A DNA stretch of 11,958 nt from an uncultured Bacilli bacterium (GTDB lineage: Bacteria > Bacillota_I > Bacilli_A > RF39 > UBA660). The DNA is taken from NCBI GenBank assembly GCA_947631345.1, contig CANRKW010000026.1, positions 1 to 11,958 of the forward strand, given 5' to 3'. Shown piece after piece: positions 5,223 to 11,958 of the stretch. The translations under genes were made by a program, and so were the position numbers. The notes under the pieces were generated by a model that saw nothing but the letters and a program-made list of their open reading frames with translations, was not told the DNA's origin and made no database searches. Position 1 is the stretch's first letter. Each line of letters begins with the position of its first letter.

Positions 5223-6776
5223 TTATCTAGGTAATTTTATTTTACCACCTTCTATTTTTATTTCTTTAGCATTAGGTGTTTTATTTAATCCAGGCATGGT
5301 TAGAATACTTCCTAAAAATACTTTGATAAATCTTGCTCCATTAGATACTTCTACATCTTTTATTTCAACATCGTAATCTTTTGGATATCCTAATAATTTT
5401 GAATCATGAGATATGCTATATTGAGTTTTAGCAACACATATAGGATATTTATATTTGTTTAGTTTTTCTATTTTTTCTTTTACTTCTTCATTATAAATAC
5501 ACTTTTTAGCATGACATATATTTAATACATAAGAATCTATTTTATCAAATAGGTTATCTTCTAATTTATATAAGTATTTTTGTTCATCTTTGAATTCATT
5601 ATTTAGTATTATATTTGCTAGTTCTATACTACTTTTGTAGCCTTCATTATATGGATCTGTTACTGTAAAATGTATATTTTGTTTACATACATAATTTTTT
5701 ACATAATCTATTTCTTCTAATGTATCAGTAGTAAATTTATTTAAGGCCACTACTATATTTTTATTCATAAGAGACAAATTATCTATATGTGCTTGTAAAT
5801 TGCATATTCCTTTTTCTAAACTACCATCTCCATTATATTTTAAAGAACGAATTGTAGTTACTAGTACTAATACGTAAGGTGGAATATCATTTGTTCTACT
5901 TACTATATCCATAAATTTAAATGCCCCAGCATCACTTCCAAATCCTGCTTCAGTTACTATATAATCTGCATAATGTGAAGCAGTATTTAATGCATATAAA
6001 CTATTGCATCCGTGTGCAATGTTAGCAAAAGGTCCGCCGTGAATTATTACAGGGTTTTCATTATTAGTTTGCACAACATTTGGTTTTATAGCATCCATCA
6101 AAAGTGAAAGAACTGCATCTACTATACCTAAGTCTTTAACATATATTTCTTCATTTTTACTATTTAAGCCTATAATTATATCTCCTATTCTAGTTTTTAA
6201 ATCATCAAAATTTTTAGATAAGCAAAAACATGCCATTATTTCACTTGCAGCTGTTATATTGAATTTTTCATTTCTTAAAACACCATTATTATTTATAGTT
6301 ATGTTTCTAAGTGCTCGATCACACATATCCATACATCTAGAAAATAAGACTTTTTGAATATCTAAAGAATTTCCTTGGTATATTTCATTATCTATACAAG
6401 CACATATTAAATTGTTGGCACTTGTAATAGCATGAAAATCTCCAGTAAAATGTAAGTTTATATCATTTTCTTCTAAAATGACAGATTTTCCTCCACCAGT
6501 AGCACCTCCTTTTACACCAAAAACAGGTCCCATAGAAGGTTCTCTTAAAGTAAGAATTGAATTTGCGCCTAAACTTTTTAATGCATCATTTAAAGAAATA
6601 GCCACGGTTGTTTTTCCTTCCCCATATTTAGTAGGATTAACTGCTGTAACTAATATAATTTTAGCCTTTTTATTAAATTCTTCTTTATAATTTATTTTAG
6701 CCTTATATTTACCCATTATGTATGAATCACTTTCTTCTACTTTCATACTTTTTAATACTTCTTTTATATCTTTCAT
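5223..6776 (-). CDS. fhs: formate-tetrahydrofolate ligase
   Basis: This enzyme makes 10-formyltetrahydrofolate from formate, tetrahydrofolate and ATP in the cytoplasm, feeding purine synthesis and formylation of initiator Met-tRNA. The 517 residues carry all family signatures: P-loop NPTKYGEGKTT (47-57), REPSMGPVFGVKGGATGGG (78-96), INLHFTGDFHAITSANN (106-122), HGGPFANIAHGCNS (246-259) and TEAGFGSDAGAFKF (275-288). It is about 40 residues shorter than the common 556-residue enzyme, with a compact N-terminus and a shorter middle rather than a cut domain. AGGAG (overlapping the end of the preceding gene) is ten bases before the ATG, and only five bases separate the two genes, so it is co-transcribed with the DUF6273-like gene and ftsW. 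The grouping with a division gene is not one I know from other genomes. Confidence 0.96.
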   Translation of the reverse strand: MKDIKEVLKSMKVEESDSYIMGKYKAKINYKEEFNKKAKIILVTAVNPTKYGEGKTTVAISLNDALKSLGANSILTLREPSMGPVFGVKGGATGGGKSVILEENDINLHFTGDFHAITSANNLICACIDNEIYQGNSLDIQKVLFSRCMDMCDRALRNITINNNGVLRNEKFNITAASEIMACFCLSKNFDDLKTRIGDIIIGLNSKNEEIYVKDLGIVDAVLSLLMDAIKPNVVQTNNENPVIIHGGPFANIAHGCNSLYALNTASHYADYIVTEAGFGSDAGAFKFMDIVSRTNDIPPYVLVLVTTIRSLKYNGDGSLEKGICNLQAHIDNLSLMNKNIVVALNKFTTDTLEEIDYVKNYVCKQNIHFTVTDPYNEGYKSSIELANIILNNEFKDEQKYLYKLEDNLFDKIDSYVLNICHAKKCIYNEEVKEKIEKLNKYKYPICVAKTQYSISHDSKLLGYPKDYDVEIKDVEVSNGARFIKVFLGSILTMPGLNKTPNAKEIKIEGGKIKLPR

Positions 6777-6781
6777 ATATA

Positions 6782-7606
6782 TTATTCTCCTCTCTTTATA
6801 TATGATAACACTTTATGACTTTTATTTGTTACTATTTCATTTATAAAATAGTTATTTAAAAAAGCATACATTTCAGTATTTTCAAAATTATATTCATAAG
6901 TATCATCATTACAAAATCTTATACCAGATGCAACTATGTTTTTACTTAATAACAATCTTTCAGTTAAATCTAAATACCAACCTAAAGGCGAAACTTCTAT
7001 CCATACATAATCACCTTCTTTATAATTTATTCCATTAGATAAATGTACATTAGTTTTTACTTTTACTCTAACATACTTTTTATCATTATAAATATATTCT
7101 ATATTTTCATTTTTTCTAAATGGTAAATTTTTTTCATTATTAGTTCTAGAATCATATGTATAAGTTTTACCAGTTTCTTTTATTTCATTTCTTAAATGTA
7201 AATCTTCTAATATTTTATTTAATTCTGTGCTTACTACATATTGAGGGTATTCTCCAAATGTAATTTCAATTAAATGAGTTGTGTTAATGCATTTATTAGA
7301 TAGTTTTATTAATGGTCTTATTCCACCATTTCTATTTGATGCAAAATCCCATGAATTTCTTCCAGTTTCATAAAAAACTATACATACATTTTTATTGTAT
7401 GAAGTAGATAAAAAGTACCATGCTGTTCTTCCTTTTAATGAATTATCATAAGTGACATACATATCTTTAACTAATTGTGCACCAAGTAAAATAGCATAAT
7501 CGGTGACTGCAGACTTTCTACCTATTGTTTTTATTATACTAATATTGTTATTACTAAAAACATGATTGTAATTAAGTAAAGTAATTTCTTCTTTTTCTAT
7601 GTTCAT
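6782..7606 (-). CDS. uncharacterised protein, possibly DUF6273-like
   Basis: I do not recognise this 274-residue protein with certainty. It has no signal peptide or membrane segment and looks cytoplasmic. It appears two-part. Residues 1-106 contain GRTAWYFLSTSYN and end with NRNGGIRPLIKLS. Residues 175-274 contain YVWIEVSPLGWYLDLTERLL, LSKNIVASGIRF and a Y-FENTEMYAFLNNYF segment. The GIRP-I-LS and the LSK-IL-AG-RF / FLNNYF patterns recall DUF6273-type modules, which are often compared to the C-type-lectin or formylglycine-generating-enzyme fold; this is pattern memory and weak. The gene starts seven bases after ftsW, its AGGTG ribosome binding site overlapping the ftsW stop, and ends five bases before fhs, so it belongs to that operon. 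A role tied to division is possible but unproven. Confidence 0.75.
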   Translation of the reverse strand: MNIEKEEITLLNYNHVFSNNNISIIKTIGRKSAVTDYAILLGAQLVKDMYVTYDNSLKGRTAWYFLSTSYNKNVCIVFYETGRNSWDFASNRNGGIRPLIKLSNKCINTTHLIEITFGEYPQYVVSTELNKILEDLHLRNEIKETGKTYTYDSRTNNEKNLPFRKNENIEYIYNDKKYVRVKVKTNVHLSNGINYKEGDYVWIEVSPLGWYLDLTERLLLSKNIVASGIRFCNDDTYEYNFENTEMYAFLNNYFINEIVTNKSHKVLSYIKRGE

Positions 7607-7613
7607 TTGACAC

Positions 7614-8780
7614 CTATAATTTAGACATTTCTAATTTAGTTTCACTGATTTTATTTTCTACACATATTCTTTGTACTATAAACATACAGAATATCATATT
7701 CATTGTAAAACTACCACCATAACTTAAAAATGGTACTGGTACACCTGTAAGAGGAATCAAAGCTAGTATTCCACAAAAATTAACTATTATATGTAAAAGT
7801 AAATAAAGGGCTATACCATAACAAATTATAGAATTTCTGAGTAGATAACTAGATTTAGCAATTTTAATTATTCGGTAAAGTATAAATAAATAACCTAATA
7901 TAACTATTACACCAAATATTAGCCCAAGTTCTTCTACAACTATTGGAAAAATAAAATCTGTGTGTGCTTCAGGTAAATACAAGTATTTTTGTGTACTATT
8001 TCCAAGTCCTTTTCCAAATAAGCCTCCATTATGAAAAGCAATGAAACCATTACATACTTGATAACCTGTATCTTCTGTATATCTTTTGCATGGTTCTTTA
8101 AATGTAAGTCTACTTTTTTGTGTTTCTGTTAAAAAACTAGCTCCACTTAGTATAAACACAACCCCACATACTGCTACACTTCCTGCTACTAACTTTAATG
8201 CTTTAATTATTTGATTACCATGAAATGGAATTGACTGAAAAAGTAAAAAAACTATACCTGCGATTATAAGAGCAGTTCCAAGATCTGGTTGAAGAGCAAC
8301 TAAAAAGAATATTATTATTCCATATATTAATGGAACTACAAAACTGTATTTGTTTTTTTCTTTATTAGAGTTAAGTAAATCTCCATAAAATACACCCATA
8401 TAAATAATTAAAATCGTTTTAGCAAATTCACTAGGTTGTATACTAAAAAATCCTAAATCAATCCAAGATTTTGCACCACTTACAATTTCACCAAACATAA
8501 GAAGATATATAAGTAATATTATTGTACCTATAACACCATATGGAATATATTTTCTATAATTTTTTAAAGGTAATCTAAGTATAACTAAAAATCCTACTAT
8601 GTAACTAATTAAAACAAACATAGTTTGCTTAAAAAAGAAATAATAAGGACTTAAATCATACACTAAAACAGCACTTACATTTGATGCAGAAAGTACCATA
8701 ACAATACCTAATATACTATATAATATACATATTATAAGTAAAGGTTTATCAATTTTACTAAATATACTTATTTTTTTCAT
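7614..8780 (-). CDS. ftsW: SEDS peptidoglycan glycosyltransferase FtsW
   Basis: The product has 388 residues and about ten membrane segments. Typical SEDS motifs are seen: MVLSAS (28-33), GAKSWIDLG (102-110), QPSEFAK (115-121), QPDLGTA (164-170), GGLFGKGLGNS (252-262), the catalytic Asp275 in EAHTDFIF (271-278), and LTGVPVPFLSYGGS (344-357). It polymerises lipid II into glycan strands together with a class B penicillin-binding protein. EAHTDFIFPIVVEELG and the MVLSAS start favour FtsW over RodA, though the two can be hard to separate. An unusual pair, Cys231 and Cys243, lies in the large extracellular loop before GGLFGKG and could form a disulfide. The ribosome binding site (AGAGAAG) is weak. 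It heads a three-gene operon with the DUF6273-like gene and fhs. Confidence 0.92.
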   Translation of the reverse strand: MKKISIFSKIDKPLLIICILYSILGIVMVLSASNVSAVLVYDLSPYYFFFKQTMFVLISYIVGFLVILRLPLKNYRKYIPYGVIGTIILLIYLLMFGEIVSGAKSWIDLGFFSIQPSEFAKTILIIYMGVFYGDLLNSNKEKNKYSFVVPLIYGIIIFFLVALQPDLGTALIIAGIVFLLFQSIPFHGNQIIKALKLVAGSVAVCGVVFILSGASFLTETQKSRLTFKEPCKRYTEDTGYQVCNGFIAFHNGGLFGKGLGNSTQKYLYLPEAHTDFIFPIVVEELGLIFGVIVILGYLFILYRIIKIAKSSYLLRNSIICYGIALYLLLHIIVNFCGILALIPLTGVPVPFLSYGGSFTMNMIFCMFIVQRICVENKISETKLEMSKL

Positions 8781-8828
8781 ATCTTCTCTTTATATAATAT
8801 CATAAATATTTTTATTTTTAAATTAATT

Positions 8829-8857
8829 TTATTAAAATTAGGTATTTCTATTGTCAA
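8829..8857 (-). promoter_or_regulatory. promoter of the ftsW operon
   Basis: On the minus strand TTGACA (plus 8852-8857) is followed after exactly 17 bases by TAATAA (plus 8829-8834). The start codon is at 8780, giving a leader of about 40 bases. The same spot on the plus strand reads TTGTCA (8851-8856), a possible -35 for the divergent small gene, but no good -10 is found at the right distance for it. Confidence 0.55.
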
Positions 8858-8906
8858 ATGTAAAATTTTCTCATATTTTATTATAGATAGATGGGAGGTT
8901 TTAAAT

Positions 8907-9092
8907 ATGTATTATTACGGATATAATGGTGGATATGGAAATTATCAAGGCTACAACGCACCTTGCCAAAACTATGGTGGATACAATGGTGGGTACGGCT
9001 ATGGAGCTGCAATAATATTAGTGTTATTTATTTTATTAGTTGTAGTATTTGGAGCAGGTTTTTTAAATTACAATAACAACTATAATAATTAG
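8907..9092 (+). CDS. tiny Gly/Tyr/Asn-rich membrane protein, YjcZ-like
   Basis: The 61-residue protein has an N-terminal half made almost only of Tyr, Gly and Asn in loose repeats (YGYNGGYGN, QGYN, YGGYNGGYG), one hydrophobic helix at about 34-52 (AAIILVLFILLVVVFGAGF) and a short NYNNNYNN tail. The layout, a Gly/Tyr-rich head then a stretch like FALIVVLFILLIIVG, is that of the YjcZ / tiny transmembrane protein family, best known from Bacillus, where members are linked to spores. A single Cys20 is present. GGGAGG at 8893-8898 is a strong ribosome binding site eight bases before the ATG, and a terminator overlaps the TAG stop, so the gene is real and expressed alone. Nothing else in the window points to sporulation. 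Confidence 0.8.
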   Translation: MYYYGYNGGYGNYQGYNAPCQNYGGYNGGYGYGAAIILVLFILLVVVFGAGFLNYNNNYNN

Positions 9093-9119
9093 AAGGATTG
9101 ATATAAGTCCTTCTTTTTC
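9091..9119 (+). terminator. terminator of the tiny membrane protein gene
   Basis: AGAAGGA (9091-9097) pairs with TCCTTCT (9108-9114) around a ten-base loop, followed by a T-run. The stem begins within the TAG stop codon (9090-9092). Confidence 0.8.
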
Positions 9120-9148
9120 TTGCAATTTTGTGTTTTTTTTAGTACAAT
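9120..9148 (+). promoter_or_regulatory. def promoter
   Basis: TTGCAA (9120-9125) and TACAAT (9143-9148) are 17 bases apart, immediately after the previous terminator and 25 bases before the def start. Confidence 0.6.
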
Positions 9149-9172
9149 ATAAATGCTTAAGGGGTGGTATAT

Positions 9173-9721
9173 ATGCTAAAACCAGAAGATATATTAGATG
9201 AAAAAGAGAAAATCTTACACGAAAAATGTGAAGAAGTTTCTTTTCCTTTAAAAGAAAGTGATAAAAATTTAATTAAATCAGCAATTAAGTATTTAAGGTT
9301 AAGTCAAGATGAAGAAAAAGCAGAAAAGCTACATTTAAGAGCAGGTATGGGACTTGCATTTCCCCAACTAGGGAAGTTAAAAAGAATTTTTGTTATTTCA
9401 TATAAACAAGAAGATGGAACTTTTATTGAATACACTGTTATAAATCCAAAAATATTAAGTAGATCTAGTGAATTAGTTTATGTAGAAGAAGGAGAAGGCT
9501 GTTTAAGTGTAAATAGAGAGGTTGAAGGAATTATAGGAAGAAATGCTAGAATTACAGTTGGCTTTTATGATATGGATGGAAATTATAAGGAAGAAAGAGT
9601 TAGAGAAGAAATATCAGTTGCATTTCAACACGAAATTGACCATTTAGATGGAATTATGTTTACAGATAGAATTAATAAAAAAGATCCCTATAAAGGGATT
9701 GACAGTATGAGAGCAATTTAG
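9173..9721 (+). CDS. def: peptide deformylase, type 2
   Basis: This metalloenzyme removes the formyl group from the first Met of new proteins at the ribosome exit. The start is the ATG at 9173: GGGGTGG at 9161-9167 is a ribosome binding site five bases away, and the in-frame GTG at 9164 lies inside it. The 182 residues hold the three family motifs: GMGLAFPQLG (58-67), EGCLSV (108-113) with metal ligand Cys110, and QHEIDH (152-157) with His153, Glu154 and His157. The first motif has Phe where GLAAPQ is usual. The insert before motif 1 (LSQDEEKAEKLHLRAG) and the length fit the Gram-positive type 2 class. It forms a functional pair in metabolism with fhs, which supplies the formyl donor, but is in a separate transcript. 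Confidence 0.95.
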   Translation: MLKPEDILDEKEKILHEKCEEVSFPLKESDKNLIKSAIKYLRLSQDEEKAEKLHLRAGMGLAFPQLGKLKRIFVISYKQEDGTFIEYTVINPKILSRSSELVYVEEGEGCLSVNREVEGIIGRNARITVGFYDMDGNYKEERVREEISVAFQHEIDHLDGIMFTDRINKKDPYKGIDSMRAI

Positions 9722-9738
9722 CTCTTTTCTTTTTTCTT
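9710..9738 (+). terminator. short terminator at the end of def
   Basis: AGAGC (9710-9714) pairs with GCTCT (9721-9725) around six bases that include most of the TAG stop codon, followed by a T-rich stretch broken by single C residues. The stem is short, so termination may be partial. Confidence 0.55.
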
Positions 9739-9781
9739 GTTTTATTTTATAATTAATTTAAAGAATATGAAGGTGATTTAA

Positions 9782-10300
9782 ATGAACTCTAATTTAATAA
9801 GAAGTTTCTTTTGGGGAACTATATGTTTTATAATGTTTTCGGTAGGTATTGTTGGTTTTATTTTTAACAACAGAATTATTAATACTTATAAAAATGATGT
9901 AGATAATATAATAACTATATTTAATAATAATGAAACAATACAAAATTATATTACAAGAAATATAAATATAAATGTTGATAAAAAAGGAAAAAACATTATA
10001 GTTACTGTAGAAAGTGTTAATATAGAAAAATATAAATTTGAATTAAAACAAGGTTATTTAGAAACATCATATGTTAAAAATGATAGTTTTGGAAAAATAA
10101 TAACAATGATTATGGCAGATTCTGTTGCAGTTTACAAAGGATTACCTAAAGAAAGTGTTTACCCATTATTTAATAATAATGAAATCTATAAATATGATTT
10201 TGAAGAAGGAATATCTTTTGAAACAAAAAAAGATAAATATTTAGTTAAAATTAATTTATCTTCTCCAATTATTAATATTGTAAATAATACTAGTGATTAA
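9782..10300 (+). CDS. membrane-anchored protein of unknown function
   Basis: I do not recognise this 172-residue protein. Residues 9-29 (FFWGTICFIMFSVGIVGFIF) are a membrane anchor or uncleaved signal; the rest is an Asn-, Ile- and Lys-rich domain with alternating hydrophobic residues (GKNIIVTVESVNIEKYKFEL, KYLVKINLSS), which suggests beta strands, likely outside the membrane. AAGGTGA at 9770-9776 is a good ribosome binding site. TATAAT at 9748-9753 could be its -10 box, though no -35 is clear; weak termination after def would also allow co-transcription. Its TAA stop sits in the loop of its own terminator and overlaps the stop of the convergent gene. The very AT-rich coding and lack of conserved motifs suggest a fast-evolving envelope protein. 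Confidence 0.75.
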   Translation: MNSNLIRSFFWGTICFIMFSVGIVGFIFNNRIINTYKNDVDNIITIFNNNETIQNYITRNININVDKKGKNIIVTVESVNIEKYKFELKQGYLETSYVKNDSFGKIITMIMADSVAVYKGLPKESVYPLFNNNEIYKYDFEEGISFETKKDKYLVKINLSSPIINIVNNTSD

Positions 10301-10312
10301 ACATCACTTTTT
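10292..10312 (+). terminator. terminator at the convergent gene ends
   Basis: AGTGAT (10292-10297) pairs with ATCACT (10303-10308) around the five bases TAAAC, followed by five T residues. The plus-gene stop TAA is in the loop and the minus-gene stop overlaps it, so the last codons of both genes lie in the hairpin. Confidence 0.65.
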
Positions 10313-10893
10313 ATTATAGCTCTAACATTTTTTCTTTTGTTTTTTAAAAATTCAACAAATTCAGCATAATATTCATTTCTAAGTTCAGTAGTAAATGGAT
10401 ATTTTTGTCTTAAATATAATTTTTCTCCTTCTGTCAAAGCTTCTATATCACTAGATAAAGTAGAATTTACTTCTCTATTATCTGATAAATATGCATATAA
10501 GTCTTTAACATTTGTTGAAGTTCTATATAAGGTTAATACAGAAGGGTTTTGAAAAAATACATAATCAAAATATCCTAAAGCAAATATTACAGATATTTTA
10601 GATGCTAAACTATTGTAGTCTGTACAAAGCATTCTTGCATTTCTTTTAATAAATTCAATAGCTTCTTCTTCGCTAAAACCATAAGAAGTTAATATATACT
10701 TTATTAGTTTATAGTTTTTGCTTACATCTTCTCTTCTTATTTTATTACAATATCCCCAGTAAGAATAAAATGTATTTATAACATCTTTGAAAAGAGTATC
10801 ATCTATACCTATTTCATTTATTATACTTTTTGCATAATCCTTTCTTCTTTCAATCTCAAATTGATTATAAAAACTATCTTTTTTAATTGCCAT
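10297..10893 (-). CDS. helical protein of unknown function, mTERF-like repeats
   Basis: The 198-residue soluble protein is predicted largely helical. Residues 67-107 (starting LTSYGFSEEEAIEFIKRN, then ARML, NSLASKI, FALGYF) and 107-136 (NPSVLTLYRTSTNV, then LYAYL) fit the spacing of mTERF motifs, in which LGFS--E--II---P-LL--S---L--KI--L--LG repeats about every 30-35 residues. mTERF proteins are known mainly from mitochondria and chloroplasts, where they bind DNA or RNA. Here two units at most are visible and the match is from pattern only, so the function is open. The C-terminus is rich in Lys and Arg (FLKNKRKNVR), as in nucleic-acid binders. GGGGGAG is six bases before the ATG and a strong promoter precedes it. 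Its stop overlaps that of the convergent upstream neighbour by three bases. Confidence 0.75.
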   Translation of the reverse strand: MAIKKDSFYNQFEIERRKDYAKSIINEIGIDDTLFKDVINTFYSYWGYCNKIRREDVSKNYKLIKYILTSYGFSEEEAIEFIKRNARMLCTDYNSLASKISVIFALGYFDYVFFQNPSVLTLYRTSTNVKDLYAYLSDNREVNSTLSSDIEALTEGEKLYLRQKYPFTTELRNEYYAEFVEFLKNKRKNVRAIIKSDV

Positions 10894-10927
10894 TATTCGC
10901 TCCCCCTTTTTTTAACAAACAAAAAGA

Positions 10928-10956
10928 ATTGTATCATATATTTTATATTCTGTCAA
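10928..10956 (-). promoter_or_regulatory. strong promoter inside the end of rbgA
   Basis: On the minus strand TTGACA (plus 10951-10956) and TACAAT (plus 10928-10933) are 17 bases apart, and TGA just before TACAAT makes it an extended -10. The -35 lies in the last codons of rbgA, so the mTERF-like gene has its own start of transcription within a compact pair. Confidence 0.75.
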
Positions 10957-11845
10957 ATGTTATTTCTTTTATTTTTTCATTTTTTATTAAATTTATTATC
11001 ATATAGTTTATTTTATCATAATCAATTTCATCATTTTTTATAGAAATATTATTATATTTAGATATTTCTTTATAATATTCTTCTATATTATTTATATCAA
11101 AATCATTTATTCCTAGATATTTTACTAAAAGAGGTTTATAGTATTTATTTAATTTTTGTAATATATGTATTGCTACTTCATCTATTGGTAATATACTTTC
11201 TTTTATTATACTCATACTAGATAGGTTTAAAGACACTTCGTCGCTTTCTATTTTAGGCCATAAAACTCCTGGGGTATCTATTAAATCAATTTTGTCGTTT
11301 ATTTTAATTATACTAATGTTTTTAGTTACACCTGGAATATTGGCACTTTTGGCAATGTTTTTTCCTACTAATTTATTTATAAGAGTACTTTTTCCTACAT
11401 TAGATACACCCATAACCATTACTTTTGCTTTTTTAGGTAAAAGGCCTTTTTCTTTTCTTTTTTCATTAGTTTTTATTAGAATATTATTTATAGTTTTTAT
11501 TATTTCTTCTTTAGCATTAATAGTTTTATCACTATATATAACTGTATAACCTAAAGAATTATAATAATCTTTCCATTTTGAAGTTTCAGTTTTGTCACAT
11601 AAATCATATTTGCTCATAACTATAATAGTTTCTTTATTTTGTGTCAAGTTTTTAATATCTGGAATAAAGGAACTTTTAGGAATTCTAGCATCTACTACAT
11701 TTATTACGACATCTGTTAAACTCATTTTTTCTTTTATTTCCCTTCTTGCTTTAGCCATATGTCCGGGAAACCATGATAGTACGACTTTTCTAAACACCTT
11801 ATCTGACTCATTTATATTTTCATTTATATCTTTTTTATTAGCCAA
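10943..11845 (-). CDS. rbgA: ribosome biogenesis GTPase RbgA (YlqF)
   Basis: I choose the TTG at plus 11843-11845, giving 300 residues: AGGAG (plus 11854-11858) is eight bases before it, while the in-frame ATG at 11878 has no ribosome binding site and would add 11 residues. The GTPase is circularly permuted, as in the YlqF/YawG class: G4-type SKYDL (78-82) comes before the P-loop GVSNVGKST (146-154) and DTPG (190-193). The N-terminal WFPGHMAKA (25-33) is the family hallmark. The usual NKxD is SKYD here. Residues beyond about 210 form the helical C-terminal domain. RbgA acts late in assembly of the 50S subunit. In Bacillus it is essential. The mTERF-like gene follows 49 bases downstream. The promoter shares a long element with that of tkt. 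Confidence 0.94.
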   Translation of the reverse strand: MANKKDINENINESDKVFRKVVLSWFPGHMAKARREIKEKMSLTDVVINVVDARIPKSSFIPDIKNLTQNKETIIVMSKYDLCDKTETSKWKDYYNSLGYTVIYSDKTINAKEEIIKTINNILIKTNEKRKEKGLLPKKAKVMVMGVSNVGKSTLINKLVGKNIAKSANIPGVTKNISIIKINDKIDLIDTPGVLWPKIESDEVSLNLSSMSIIKESILPIDEVAIHILQKLNKYYKPLLVKYLGINDFDINNIEEYYKEISKYNNISIKNDEIDYDKINYMIINLIKNEKIKEITFDRI

Positions 11846-11884
11846 TTGATTCACTCCTTTTAATAATTTATACAACATTCTTTA

Positions 11885-11916
11885 ACATTGTACCAAATTT
11901 CTGACGAAAAGTCTTT
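11885..11916 (-). promoter_or_regulatory. rbgA promoter with the element shared with tkt
   Basis: The minus strand shows an extended -10, TGG then TACAAT (plus 11887-11892), preceded by AGAAATTTGG and, after four other bases, GACTTTT. It matches the tkt promoter block at 4212-4243 in 27 of 32 positions. The leader to the TTG start is about 35 bases. Beyond it, up to the end of the window, I see nothing. Confidence 0.6.
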
Positions 11917-11958
11917 AATTTTATAACAAAAATAGTTGAAAAATAAAAAGAGTTGGAT

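Noticed and set aside
8851..8884. Plus-strand promoter TTGTCA with TATTTT or TATTAT for the tiny membrane protein gene.
   Set aside because: One -10 candidate is poor and the other is 22 bases from the -35; a promoter must be near, but I cannot place it.
9684..9699. Inverted repeat ATCCCT/AGGGAT near the 3' end of def as a terminator.
   Set aside because: It lies within codons for DPYKGI, has no T-run after it, and the better hairpin is at 9710-9725.

Overview
The window is AT-rich (roughly a quarter to 30% G+C by eye) and looks like the chromosome of a low-GC member of the Bacillota, class Bacilli or a close relative. The reasons are the lexA / small membrane protein / transketolase gene order also found in Bacillus and Staphylococcus, a YjcZ-like tiny membrane protein, RbgA, a Gram-positive type 2 peptide deformylase, strong AGGAGG-type ribosome binding sites and TTGACA-17-TATAAT-type promoters. 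All clear Trp codons I checked are TGG and no gene needs TGA to be read through, so the standard bacterial code fits. An uncultured gut lineage (RF39 or Erysipelotrichales type) is my guess from the general look of the proteins, not something proved here. I see no rRNA, tRNA, CRISPR array, phage or transposase gene.

Region 1 (1-1630) is eroded, or contains indel errors. It has the last codons of an FtsW/RodA-family gene broken by a missing G near position 27, then an AT-rich palindromic repeat with an exact 40-base period, then a DUF2207-like membrane protein gene split in two by a missing A in a six-A run at 986-991. Two terminators back to back close this region.

Region 2 (1634-5220) carries, on the minus strand, a lipoprotein gene, a divergent transketolase and an unlisted 50-residue single-pass membrane protein (4274-4426). 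lexA is divergent from the last. The gene order matches lexA-yneA-...-tkt of Bacillus and lexA-sosA-...-tkt of Staphylococcus, so the small protein is a good candidate for the SOS cell-division inhibitor of this lineage. The transketolase keeps the family fold and several diphosphate-side and general cofactor residues, but has lost many of the usual substrate and catalytic histidines.

Region 3 (5223-8857, minus strand) is a tight operon: ftsW, an unrecognised DUF6273-like gene and fhs (formate-tetrahydrofolate ligase), with gaps of 7 and 5 bases. Region 4 (8879-10312, plus strand) has a Gly/Tyr/Asn-rich tiny membrane protein, def and a membrane-anchored protein of unknown function. Region 5 (10297-11892, minus strand) has a small helical protein with an mTERF-like look and the ribosome-assembly GTPase gene rbgA.

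The genes are mostly housekeeping (cell division, one-carbon metabolism and N-formyl-methionine processing, 50S assembly, SOS control). The most interesting parts are the candidate division inhibitor beside lexA, the altered transketolase, a long promoter element shared by tkt and rbgA, and the mTERF-like protein. Several listed starts are corrected here on ribosome-binding-site spacing: lipoprotein 2180, lexA 4550, def 9173, rbgA 11845 (TTG).
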